NCBI RefSeq assembly: GCF_932526225.1
Contig: NC_064047.1
Location: 6,633,501 to 6,697,500, forward strand
DNA length: 64,000 nucleotides
Source: Nematostella vectensis
Lineage: Eukaryota > Cnidaria > Anthozoa > Actiniaria > Edwardsiidae
Direction: 5' to 3'
Part shown: one piece after another, positions 37,701 to 47,282 of the stretch
How positions within the stretch are numbered: the first letter of the stretch is position 1
How the letters are laid out: every line of letters starts with the position of its first letter
Made by a program: the position numbers and the translations under genes
The notes under the pieces: generated by a model
Told to the model about the DNA's origin: nothing
What the model saw: the letters and a program-made list of their open reading frames with translations, nothing else
The model's database searches: none

Positions 37701-40300
37701 GTACAACTTCACAGCCTACATCGATTACTTCTTCAGCAGCGTCACCATGATCCATTGGAATTTGATTATGTGTAACAGTAGAACCAACAGAGTGTTGCAT
37801 AGGGCTGGAATGGTTGGATTGAAGCTCTTGCAAGAAGGAACTTGACACTGTGGAAATTGTTCCACTTGATTCAGCAGTTTTTTGTCCCATTGCTAATCCT
37901 GAAGGGCTTACTCTTGGAATTCTATAATTAGGGTTTAAAAAGCCTCTCCTCAAGTGAGCCATTCTACTTGAAACATCTGACATGCTGTTTGCCGGTACTG
38001 CCTCATGAAAGGGCATTAAAGGAACATCTGTTCTGTAAAAGTTAGTATTTCTGTCGAGGTTTCCTTGCATAGAGCCTGCAAAAGGGTTGGTGACAGTTTT
38101 CACATAACAAAGTTGATCTGGAGGAATTCCTGGAACAGGTTGAGAAGGACTGACTGTATTTCTTCTTGTTGCATTTTCTAGCGTCTTGTTCTTTAATTCT
38201 GGTTTGCTGTTAACTTTGGATACTGGTATTAATCTTCTGCGGCCTAGAAAATGATGTATAAAGTACATGAAACAACTTTCAGGGGTCACTGAAACAGCTA
38301 GCTGCTGTAGCTAGCACTCCAAATTAGATGCTTTTATAGTCCGTGTGTTTCATCTACTCTTGTCTCAAGTCTTAGCGTGAAAAAGGACATTTATGTGGGC
38401 AACCAAACAACAATATGAGAACATAATTCTGAAAGGAGATAACATAAGGCAATCTGTTATACAAAAGCTTTAAAATGAACTCACCTGTCAACTTAGTTCT
38501 GACTTTCTTTGCTGGTGAGGGAGGCTTGGATGCAAACCTACAGAAAACAGAGGGGAGTTCTACTGTAGCAAGGATGCAACAATCACAGGGGCAGCAAAAA
38601 ATGGAAAATTCTACTGTAAACAGTAGCGGATCTCGGGGGAGGGTTTAGGGGGTTAAAACCACCCCCCCCCTTTGGGCTGCCAGAAAGTCGTATGTAACAA
38701 AAAAATTACCCCCTCCCCCTTTGTCACTGAGTCAGCCCCCCCCCCCCCCCCCCCTTAAGCCAAAAGCTAGATCTGCCCCTGCCTGTTACTTACTTGAGTT
38801 GTCCAACTATCTGATCAAATTTCTTCCACAGTAAGGGCCAGACAGAGTTTGAGTCATCATGGTCATAGGAGATAACTATCATGTAAAAAAACAGCATACA
38901 CTTACTTTAAATACTTTGCAAGTGCAAACAGAAAATGGTCGTCAAAAGGTGCAATTTAGGTCTTAATGTAATGATGCAATTAAGCTTTTTCCAAAATTCA
39001 AGGTTGAAATACAGTATGCTTTCAAATACAGAGCTTAATTGTTTTATGTAAACTCCTCACTCACCAATTTCCTTTAGCATTAGGTAATCCTCGACAACTT
39101 CCCTGAGTGACGCTGTCAGTGGGTCCTAAAATTTGAAATAATACTGGTTTAAATGCAAGGCTGAACTGCATATCAAGTATCTATATATTATGGTTCCACT
39201 ATGAAGTATAATGGTTTAATTTAATAGATTAAAATAATACTGTATGTAATAACAACAACAATAATAATAATAGCTGACAAGTTGATCTACTATATCTGAT
39301 TTCATATATGTTCTACAGTAAGTAATTGTTGTTGTTTGTGCAAACAACAAATTTAAAAAAAATACGATCCTATTTGTGTGTTCTCCTTCAAGTAATGGTT
39401 GATAATAACATAGGCCTTGTCCACTTCAAAAGTAGGTTATTAGCCAATTTTTAACTCTTTTGTAGCCTTTGGCTTCTTTCTAAGAGCTGCGCACTCTGAG
39501 AAGTGTCAAAAATTAGATGCAGATGACAGATAACTCAGGCACCTCCCTTTATAGCACAAAACAGCCAAATTTTATTTTTCATTTATTTTATGCTTCATTT
39601 AGGCGCAGAAGCCGGCAGAACCACCAGCTATACTATTTTCCAAGCCCTGGCTACTTTTAAAAAAAAAGTCAATTAATGTTTTATCAAACTAATAACTTCC
39701 ACCCCTACTTCCATTTCCATACTCTGAAACTTAATGAAACCCATGTTGACCACCATAATTAACACTATCACAAATACATTAGGACTTCCAACAACTACAG
39801 ACTAAGTCAGAAAAATAGAATAACTATCCACTATTGTTAGTTTTAAAGTTACTATACTTTCAAATAAAATAACTAAGAAGTAACAAAGTGTAAAGCTTTA
39901 TGTTTGACATATAATGGAAAAAGGGGTGGTTTTACTGATATCTGGGTTATGCAATTTGAATCCCACAATTATACAGCTATACAGCTATATCTATTGTGCA
40001 AATTATATTTTCTATGCTTTTTCAGGCCCTTAGCCGGGGGGGGGGGGGGGGGGGGGGGGAGAGAAGAAAACTGAGAAGAAAATTGAGCTTCTAAGAGAAA
40101 ATAGTCTGTTAAATGGGTAAACAGCCCTCCTCCCCCCATCTCATAATCCTGGCTCGTGTCTGTTGTTACAACTAGTTCATCTTGCATTAAATAGGGATAA
40201 AAAAATGATACCAATAAACAATCTCGAGTTCCCTCCAATTCATTGCTTTCATCCTCAAATGTCTTGGCTGTCTGAGATAGTCCCTTCTCCTCAAGATAAC
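25750..40300 (-). CDS. NPAT: NPAT orthologue: LisH-domain coactivator of histone genes (13 exons, first coding part missing)
   Basis: Exons in transcript order: 40300-40212, 39125-39065, 38875-38794, 38537-38485, 38243-37454, 36151-36101, 35756-35669, 32611-32538, 31624-31546, 31256-31172, 30420-30310, 29392-27366, 25842-25750. All junctions are GT/AG and keep one frame, giving 1227 residues to a TAA stop. Seen: the LisH second half (YLEEKGLSQTAKTFEDESNE), then DYLMLKEI, LLWKKFDQIVGQLK, LQEKLAANINK, MLESDPAFEELFAGL, a large Ser/Thr/Pro-rich region with SP/TP sites (SPSK, SPAS, SPRR) and a basic RRRGPRKTTARK patch, and the C-terminal DVDKFLSSLHYVEK. The same motif order is known from vertebrate NPAT (about 1400 residues), a cyclin E-CDK2 substrate of histone locus bodies that drives replication-dependent histone transcription at S phase. 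The N-terminal half of the LisH helix and the start codon were not located with certainty. It is transcribed away from the gasdermin gene. Confidence 0.9.
26887..27130. mobile_element. MITE, family A, best-preserved copy, in the last NPAT intron
   Basis: The left end tttcaaataaggttgcacca then tgtgtcgtaacccgcgg and ttcatgggta is matched inverted on the right by acccatgaagcactgcgg, gttacgatacacagattctc and gcaaccatatttgaa. The core atttacgcttatttgcttgt is shared with 13444-13645. It lies between the last two NPAT exons. Confidence 0.8.
30222..30292. mobile_element. MITE, family C relic in an NPAT intron
   Basis: The segment agccgatgggaatggatgct with a following aaaatggcggctg resembles the left arm of family C. 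Only this short piece is recognisable. Confidence 0.45.
31335..31960. mobile_element. Degenerate AATAAGCGCC-type repeat pieces flanking an NPAT exon
   Basis: Motifs of the family seen intact at 43861-44256 (tactcgaataagcgcc and its inverse) recur at about 31340-31440 (caaataagcacctcgcctta) and 31655-31955 (ttaaataagcgcctccctcg). The NPAT exon 31546-31624 lies between the two clusters. Confidence 0.6.
32200..32512 (-). mobile_element. tRNA-derived SINE in an NPAT intron
   Basis: The minus strand has a tRNA-like head with an A-box-like segment (cctagcgcgttggcgc), a B box (ggttcgaatcc at about 32449) and a tRNA-like closing caggttcgaatcctggc. A non-tRNA body follows toward lower coordinates, with ccggtttagtgtcc on the plus strand near 32329. 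A polymerase III promoter head plus an unrelated body is the SINE plan. Because there is extra sequence and a mismatched acceptor stem, I do not call a functional tRNA. The head lies within 30 bases of the donor of NPAT exon 32538-32611. Confidence 0.7.
32683..32765. mobile_element. AATAAGCGCC-type repeat relic
   Basis: cccccgaataagcgcccgcc and the later aataagcgccggggtgctta show the same termini and subrepeats as the element at 43861-44256. Only a short internal segment is left. Confidence 0.6.
32766..35400. other. Large NPAT intron segment, no exon seen
   Basis: Part of the intron between NPAT exons 35756-35669 and 32611-32538. It holds AT-rich DNA and one G/C-run element end near 34950-35005 (a run of 11 G, then cccccccctggctacgggcc). 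No minus- or plus-strand exon with matching phase was found, and none is needed because the flanking exons join in frame. Confidence 0.5.
35548..35626. mobile_element. 79-bp foldback element (GGGGACCCAGGG ends)
   Basis: Begins ggggacccagggtgcgg and ends with the inverted cgccctgggtcccc. The centre (acacacgggagcaagctctc, then cctgtgt) is itself an inverted repeat. It lies in the NPAT intron 43 bases past the donor of exon 35756-35669. Confidence 0.75.
36191..37178. mobile_element. TTAA-flanked non-autonomous element (piggyBac-like) in an NPAT intron
   Basis: The left end ttaacccattgactcctggc and the right end ggccggttgaggggtcaatg plus tgttaa are inverted matches with TTAA at both borders (36191-36194 and 37175-37178). 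TTAA target sites with CCxATTGAC-type ends are typical of piggyBac-like elements. The interior of about 980 bp shows no transposase frame. Confidence 0.7.
38621..38782. mobile_element. Short G/C-run MITE (CAG...AGATCT ends) in an NPAT intron
   Basis: The left cagtagcggatctcggggga and the right ctagatctgcccctg are inverted matches, with runs of 9 to 18 cytosines between them. The right end is about 10 bases from the donor of NPAT exon 38875-38794. Confidence 0.65.
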
Positions 40301-40406
40301 CTGGAACAAACAAGCAAAATAAATAAACAAACTTCACCCTAATAAACCATACGGTACAAAGCACACACCAAAATAAATTTTGCCATGCAAACAAACCTAT
40401 GCAAAA

Positions 40407-40655
40407 CAGGGGCAAATCCAGGAGTTCCAAAGGTGGGGAGGGGCAAAGCAAGAATTTAAAGAAATGGGGGGGGGGGGGGCAGATAAATTGTTCTTAAGTG
40501 GATTTCTTTACATTTCTTGTTAGTTTAAGCCAAATATCTAAATATAGGGGGGTGCTCAGCAATGCCTAAGTCAGCCCGGCAAAGCACAAATTTAGTGGCT
40601 GATGCAGAATAAGGGGGGGCACCCTCCATTCCAAACCCCCTTGAATCCACCCCTG
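40407..40655. mobile_element. Short G-run MITE (CAGGGGCAAATCCAGG ends) in an NPAT intron
   Basis: The left caggggcaaatccaggag pairs with the right ccttgaatccacccctg. The interior contains runs of 7 to 13 guanines. It lies about 100 bases upstream, in transcript sense, of the LisH exon. Further C runs lie at 40929-40950. Confidence 0.6.
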
Positions 40656-42065
40656 AAATTAAAGAACTTTCACCATTCATAAACAAAAAGCAAACAAAAA
40701 ACAAATAAGGTTTTTTCCCTTAAAAAAAACAATATTTTTTCTCCACAATTTTTTTCTTTCCAGGTGAGTAGACAGGCATTACCAGAGGGGTTTGCAGTTA
40801 TAGGTATCATATCAGAAGTATAATATTTGATGATCGTATGGAATTACCCTTTTTTGCAGTTGAAAGGGTTCGCATGGGACGCACAAAGGAGTACAGCCAG
40901 GACCCAATCTCTTATACCAAACATCTAGCTCCCCCCCCCCCCCCCCCCCCTTTATCATGACCAAACCTCTAGGTTGTGCACTGGCTGGGGATCTTGACCT
41001 CTCCCCCAATATTTTTTAAAAATTATAAAAAAAATAAGAAGTAGCGGACCTGTCTCATTGACCCCCCCTGGAAATATTTCAGAGCCTGCTACAACTCTGC
41101 TTATGCAATATAAACAACAAATTAGCAAAGCGACTGCACTGTATCTCAACCCACTTCTCGCCTAGCTGAGCCTCAACTAGGTGAGAGCTGTTAAAATCTA
41201 GCCAATTACAATAGATCAAAAGTAAACAAGAGTTTGACCCTTAAAATCATAATAACCATAGGTTACGCTAAAATGCTTGAGTACTGCTATATCAACGGCA
41301 AATCCGGAAAATTGTAATGATAATTCAGCACAATTTATTAATTCAACCTAAAGTACAAAAGAAGGGTATGGTTTGTAAATTTGTTTGCTCCTTTTCGCCT
41401 TGTTGTCGCGGCACAATTCTCACGGAATGATTCAGTGTTTAATTTGTGTAAATACGCAACTTTGCAGGACTTTTCGCTGATTCAGGCTGCTTTGCATTCA
41501 GGTTTGCATTTGGGCCTTCCAACTTGTGTAAAGTTACATAAGGACGTGTTTGTTGTTTTTGCATTCCACCACATTGAAGTTTTAGTCTGACTGTTTGTGA
41601 CAGGGTTTAGCACGTTCAGCCACTCAATTGACACATGTCAAATTGAGCCAATCATGGAACGTTTGTGGACGAACGCAGAGGATTAGAAAAGAGTGGGTTT
41701 TATTTCTGGCTCTCATTTCTTTGCACTCTCGCCTCTACGTGTGGGCCACAGAACTCCCAATTTTTGAAAACAAAAACATTTCCGAATAACCCAGAAGAGA
41801 GCCGGCTAACAGGCTATCTTAATTAATAGCATCAAGGCTTTTTCGGTCATCAACACTTCACATGGAATTTGTTTGCTAATTCCTTAGATTTCTGCTTTTA
41901 TCCCTTAAGCGTTAGAAGAACACCAATTGAGTCATACGCTATTTTAAAACGGACGAATATCCTAATCAACTCCAACTCGATCGTTAACGTTGTAGTAGTG
42001 GTTTCACATCCAGTGAAGCAGAAGTTCCTCCGATTGTCAAGATCTTACAGTAAAATATCACTTAC

Positions 42066-42112
42066 TCAGAACCAGTCTTGCTATCGATGACGGGGGAACC
42101 ATTCTGTGACAT
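42066..42112 (-). other. Candidate first exon of NPAT (start codon at 42112)
   Basis: On the minus strand an ATG at 42112 opens MSQNGSPVIDSKTGS and is followed by a strong donor (GA|GTAAGT, gt at 42065-42064). An E2F-type site lies 70 bases upstream. Against it: the exon ends in phase 2, whereas the LisH exon starts in a phase needing one base from upstream, so an extra small exon between 40301 and 42065 is required, or this exon is 5' UTR. Confidence 0.35.
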
Positions 42113-42181
42113 TACAGAGTCACAAACCAGCTTTAAAATCTTTCATTTTGCCCAGAATAACAACACAAAACAAAACGATTC

Positions 42182-42194
42182 TTTTCCCGCGAAA
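42182..42194. promoter_or_regulatory. Palindromic E2F-type site upstream of NPAT
   Basis: ttttcccgcgaaa contains TTTCCCGC and, on the other strand, TTTCGCGGGAAA, a near-consensus E2F motif. It lies 70 bases upstream of the candidate NPAT exon 1 on the minus strand. Human NPAT transcription is known to be E2F-dependent, so the site fits the gene. Activity is inferred. Confidence 0.6.
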
Positions 42195-42199
42195 GTTTT

Positions 42200-43860
42200 G
42201 CAAGACGCGCATGACGGATGGCGATAGCCGCTGAATAACTTATTTATCGTACCGCGGACTTCCCTCCACAGGATGCCCAAGTTTATTTTTCATCATTAAT
42301 AGCCTGTGGGCTTAGAAAACAAATCATTAATTATATTTATTTGTTTGCTGGGTATTGTTGCACACTGCAAGCGTAAAAAGCTGTCATGAAACCATGAATA
42401 GCTTAACAGCTGTGTGACTGAATTAAGTCTAAACTAGGAGCCTAAGAAGGAAATGAAGAAACAACGTGCCGTCGAGGGAATTATAATGAACATAGGCATT
42501 GTGAAAAAAAGTGGGAAATGAGCGGATCCCACTACAGCTTAATAATATCCCTACCACTGATTGGTCCTACTTCAAGCCTAATTGTGTGGTTTGGTATATT
42601 TCCTGGGCCGTATGCTTGGGTTCAGTCATCATTGCTCAATATGTAAGATGAACATCAAGGGATTTCGTCGCCGCTAATTCCTAAGGCGAGTTATTATCAT
42701 AGAATCGATATGATTTTAAAGTACTCTTAAGTTATCTTACTTTGTATTTTTAGCCCAAAGTGGGAGAAAAAAAAGAGGGTAAGAATATTTTCTTGTTTTT
42801 TTTTTTATTCTCTGAAATGAAATTTTAGTATGTGAAGTTCGTGATAGATGTGTTCTTGGAAAACGCAGCATTTTTTTTGGAGACAATTCCCAATTCATTA
42901 CAGACTTTTAAATATATTTCAAGTACATACTAATTTTTATTAAGTGTTTTTTTTTAATTACGATTCCTTTTTTGTAGGATTTAGAACGACTTATATTTTT
43001 CCACGATTTTGGAGGCTTCAAAGCTTTTTAACTCCGGAAAAAAAACATGGGCTCTCTAAGTGGGGACTCCTGGGAAAATCCTAGGCTGCAACGCAAAGGA
43101 AAACCGACACTGACATCCCGAGAAACTTTTATAGCTTCGTTTACCTTATTACACATAACATTCGCGATGTCAAAATTTTGCGATGTTGAGATGGCGTCAC
43201 TTCGCGACAGACTTTATTTTCGCGATTTCGCTATTTTCGTAAAAACTGGGTCACTTTATTTTCGCGATTTTGAGACAATGAAATCAAGCAGAATATAAGT
43301 GAAATGTAACAAACTGTTACAAGACATTACTGGGCTAAATATAGTTCCACAAAAATCTTATGAATACAGAGTTCAGAATCGTCCAGCTCAACCCCTGAAG
43401 GTACTATATGTGTATTAGATGACTAAATAGATAAGGTGTTTTCATCAAGCTTATCAAACGGGTCATATTTCACCCACTTAATTTTCGCGTCACTTATAAT
43501 TGTCGCGAATTTCTTAAAATAGGGGTTTAGCCGGTGGGTGAACTAGGGGCGACCTTGCAACTTGGGTGTGTCAGTGAGTTACTCTTTGGACTGCCGTGAC
43601 TTACTTAATAATAACATGGTTAATACTGACTACGGAGGTAACACACCTCATACTTGCTGTGCTAGTGCGATGGCAAGCTCCACACGTGACTACAATGATT
43701 GACAGTATACCAAACCATTTTACACTCGCTTTCTTAATACTAAAAAGGTCCAGCGTAACTCAGTTAAACTGGACCTAGATAATACCTAGAGTAACCTGCT
43801 CGTAAAGTCAGAATCCAACTTTTTCTGCCGTTAGTTATTGCATACAGAACGGGATTACCG
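42200..43860. other. Divergent spacer between NPAT and the gasdermin gene
   Basis: No gene seen. It contains repeated ttattttcgcgatttcg-type motifs at about 43170-43280 and 43480-43515, a dispersed TCGCGA-rich repeat of which another trace lies at 62290-62360. Confidence 0.45.
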
Positions 43861-44256
43861 TATTTACTCGAATAAGCGCCCCGGCGCTTATTAAATGTCA
43901 GACGGGGCGCTTATTCGGGGGAGGCGCTTATTTGGGGCAAACTTCGAACAAAGGCCGAAGTGTTTTTATTCATTTAATATAAATTTTATACTACATCAGT
44001 TTCTTTTCTCTTTATCATTATTACAACTAGAAGCAGATTTTTTCTATTTTTATCCATTAAATACTTTCTTTCTTGTCCTTTCTATGAACTCCAGTGCTTT
44101 CTTAGAACTACATTATGATAGTCATTTTACTCAGTTACATAATACCTGGGGAGGGGGTAGCTTATTCGGGGGAGGCGCTTTTTAATAGTTTTGGTTCAAA
44201 AGGGGCGCTTATTCGGGAGAGTAGCTTATTCGAGGGAGGTGCTTATTCGAGTAAAT
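43861..44256. mobile_element. Inverted-repeat element with AATAAGCGCC termini
   Basis: The left end tatttactcgaataagcgcc and the right end gtgcttattcgagtaaata are inverted matches. Internal subrepeats (ggggcgcttattcgggggag, ggcgcttattt) occur near both ends. It is the most intact copy in the window; relics lie in NPAT introns at 31335-31960 and 32683-32765. Confidence 0.8.
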
Positions 44257-44570
44257 ATATATATTTACTATGGTAGGCGCTCGATTTTCAATATTATCAA
44301 AAACCACTTAAAAGCAACGCGGACACGACTTTATTTTGGGGCCCATCTCCCATTGCTTCTTATCCTGTTTCATAAATTCCTTCGCCGAACGGTTAAGTTA
44401 CTTTGCCAATAAAGACTTGCTAACTAAACAAAAAGCCTTTAACTGTTCCACTTACTTCCAGCAAGTTAGCTGTTAATTAGACAAAATAGACTAAAATAAT
44501 AAAGTTATTAAAAATAGTTTATTTTGTTACTTTGCGTTACTTTCTGCGTGACAATATATTGCACACAATA

Positions 44571-45031
44571 CATTCGATTGACAAAAGGTTGTCCTTAACC
44601 GGCTGCACGACTACGCGGCAAGCCCGCATATAAGCATGCTTGGGTAAAAACCACTGAAGCGCTTAGCTGCATATATTAGCCAATATCATCATAGTCTGTT
44701 CGCTGTGCAGTAAACGCCGCTCATTAAGAAAATCGCTTCAAAATAACGATACTTTCTGAACAAACCATTGGATGAAATAAGCAGGATTTATATCTCAGGA
44801 AAGGTTAATAGTTCTGTATCATTTAGGTAGTTTTGGATTGTTCAAATCTACAATGTTCGAGACAAAAATATGAAACCAAATGCTGAGTGATACTGGTTAT
44901 CGTACTGTACGGTAAGACGGAAGTTATGCGTTGGCTAATATATGCAGCTAGACGCTTCAGTGGTTTTTACCCATGCTTACATGCGGGCTTGTCGCGTAGT
45001 CGGTTGAGGACAACCTTTTGTCAATCGACTG
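44571..45031. mobile_element. Tc1/mariner-like foldback MITE (family B, long form)
   Basis: Ends cattcgattgacaaaaggtt and, inverted, aaccttttgtcaatcgactg, with TA flanks at 44569-44570 and 45032-45033. The arms match the 255-bp copy at 4568-4822, but about 200 bases of unrelated core are present between them (about 44690-44905). Confidence 0.87.
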
Positions 45032-45632
45032 TATACTACCCTCTTGCGCATTCGACCAATTATCTGATGCAATAATGCATGGATAATTTATGCACTGTTT
45101 ATCCATAGACTTGCTATGCTTGTATGCCTTTTGTAATGGAAGTATAAAGGCTGATTTAGATAGCAACGATTTAGTTGTATGCGACACTTCTACAACTCGT
45201 TTAGTAGAGTGTAAATCAGCCTACGACTTCGCTACGATGCTCGATTACGAAAGTCGTGAAGTGTGTAATTCAGGACTAAGACATGTCGTAGACAACTGGA
45301 ATTGCTCAGGGGGTCCCAAAACATAAAACTACTCGGCTGAAAGTCATTTGATTGTGAAATGGCGCACTTTGCCCCGTCTACGCCTTTAAGACGACGCCTT
45401 TAATATTATACATATTTTCACAGGAAGTGATTCCTAAGTCAATACTGGGCTGGTCCTTTCCGGTACTTCTAGGAATAAATCACAATAATAAACAAATATC
45501 TAGCGCTCAATCTAAAAATACATACCAAAATCCTCCAAATCAGGTATTTGTATAGCGAATAATTCTCGTATGTGTTCATAAGACTGAAAAAATTGTAAAT
45601 GCAAAGTACTGCTTCATAGCACGTCCGTTTTT

Positions 45633-45775
45633 ACTTCCGGTATGACATCATTTCCGGGTCATCCTCCTGCGTGTATTTATAAAGCGGAAGAACACATCTT
45701 GCTGAACAAGACAGTGCTAAAAACTCAAAGGAACTACAAAGGCATCAGGCAGAAACACCCCGGGAGAAACACCAG
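45633..45775 (+). promoter_or_regulatory. Putative gasdermin promoter and 5' UTR exon
   Basis: An ETS-type acttccgg (45633-45640) and a CRE/ATF-like tgacatca (45643-45650) precede tttataaag with a TATAAA core at 45678-45683. Transcription would start near 45708. A 5' UTR exon would end at the strong donor ccag|gtgagc (gt at 45776-45777), spliced to the coding exon at 47280. No protein evidence supports the UTR exon; it rests on signals and spacing. Confidence 0.5.
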
Positions 45776-46309
45776 GTGAGCGCACAAAATCCTCTTCCAA
45801 CTCTAACCTCGAGACTCTATTAAAAATATTGAGAAAAGTGGCGCATTAATAGGTTATTTGTGAAGTGGTGCTTTAGCTTCTTTGTGTATTTCAAATCAGT
45901 ACCGACTTGTACGGGTGATTTGCACGTTTTGACGATTCCCCGAGACCATGTTGAAATGCTGACGGCAACTTCGTACACTGCTCTTTTGCTGACACGCGAT
46001 TCTAAAAGATATAATTTCACTGAGATAACACATGAAATAACAAACCGCTACTCGTCGACCGATACAAATTGAACGATCAGAAATAGCTTAATTGAATTTC
46101 AATTGTAAATACTTATACATGTTTGTGTCATCTGCTTTTGGATTTCCACACAGGCAATTCTATGTTGATATAATAAAAGTAAGATATAAATGAAAGTGAA
46201 GCTAGTTCTAATGAAATATAGCCTTCCTTCTCGTGTTGCTAAGGCTTCGTTTTCATTTTCTGTCGTTGTCCCTATGTAATACACCATATAATAATATATA
46301 ATAATACGC

Positions 46310-46670
46310 AGTGGATATGCCCGACAGCCTGGAAAGGTATCCTCAATGGACCTAATGCCCGACAGTTTTAAATTTCTTCGAATAACCCAGTAAATTGTCG
46401 ACCTAGTGGGATCAAAGTATTCCATATTTTTTAAGAAAGGGCAGGCAATCTGCAAAATCTGAAATAAGCTTTGAGGTATTGGATGTTTTCCATTTTACCT
46501 CATGTTTACACCATACAGTAACATCGTAATTTTAGTGGCCATTTTTTGACAACATGCTACTCAATGTCGGCAGTTCTCAATTTCCAAAAATATCCCGGTA
46601 AATTGTCGACCTAGTGAGTTCAAAGTATTGTACATTTTTTTGAGAAAGGGCAATCAAATCGCAAGAGAAT
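46310..46670. mobile_element. Family H MITE sequence, two adjacent segments, in the gasdermin 5' intron
   Basis: tatgcccgacagcctggaaa then atttcttcgaataacccag and taaattgtcgacctagtg at 46317-46415, and a related segment at 46558-46625 (atgtcggcagttctcaattt, taaattgtcgacctagtg), are direct relatives of 1738-1996. They are tandem and diverged from each other. Confidence 0.65.
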
Positions 46671-47282
46671 CTGCACCATGCATTTCCTGCTTTTCTGTCA
46701 ATTATTGGGCCATAATTAATTCATTATCAATTGGTTATTAATTACTTATCAATTACTAAAACTCTTTGTCTAGTTTATACATGAAATCTAGTGCAAAATG
46801 AATACTTACTTAAATTCTTAAATTTACCGACTACCAACAAAGACCGTCCCCCCCCCCCCTCGCCCCTCCCCTCCATCCACATCCAGACTGTTCTTACAGC
46901 GCAACCAGTTACCGCGCACAACCAAAATAATGTGGAATGAATTCTGAGTTATTGTCTTCAGATCACAAAGATAAGAAACTAAGACTGTGACATTGATTGA
47001 ATCTCCCGAGTGATTGGTCGAAACAACATTCCATGCATATTTTAGGCGTTCACGGTTTTACTGGTCGCGCTGTAACCCTCTCCATGTTTACAGATCCACC
47101 TATGGATTCACTCGCACTCACTGTCCGTTTAGCGTTGGTTGTGTTCTCTTCTGAAGCGGACTTGGCGTCGCATTATGCAAGGCACTCTTCTCTTCCATCC
47201 ATACCGATCCGCTACCAGGCTACATTGCAAACCCGACACTCTTATGAGTTTTTTTAACAAATCTGTTTTTGCTTTTTAGACT

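Noticed and set aside
41073-41190. Minus-strand open frame near 41.1 kb as the missing NPAT LisH exon
   Set aside because: It starts in a palindromic tctcacctagttgag/ctcagctaggcgaga hairpin, lacks a proper donor and does not read as a LisH helix.
46099-46455. Minus-strand 118-residue frame
   Set aside because: It overlaps family H MITE sequence and has no domain.
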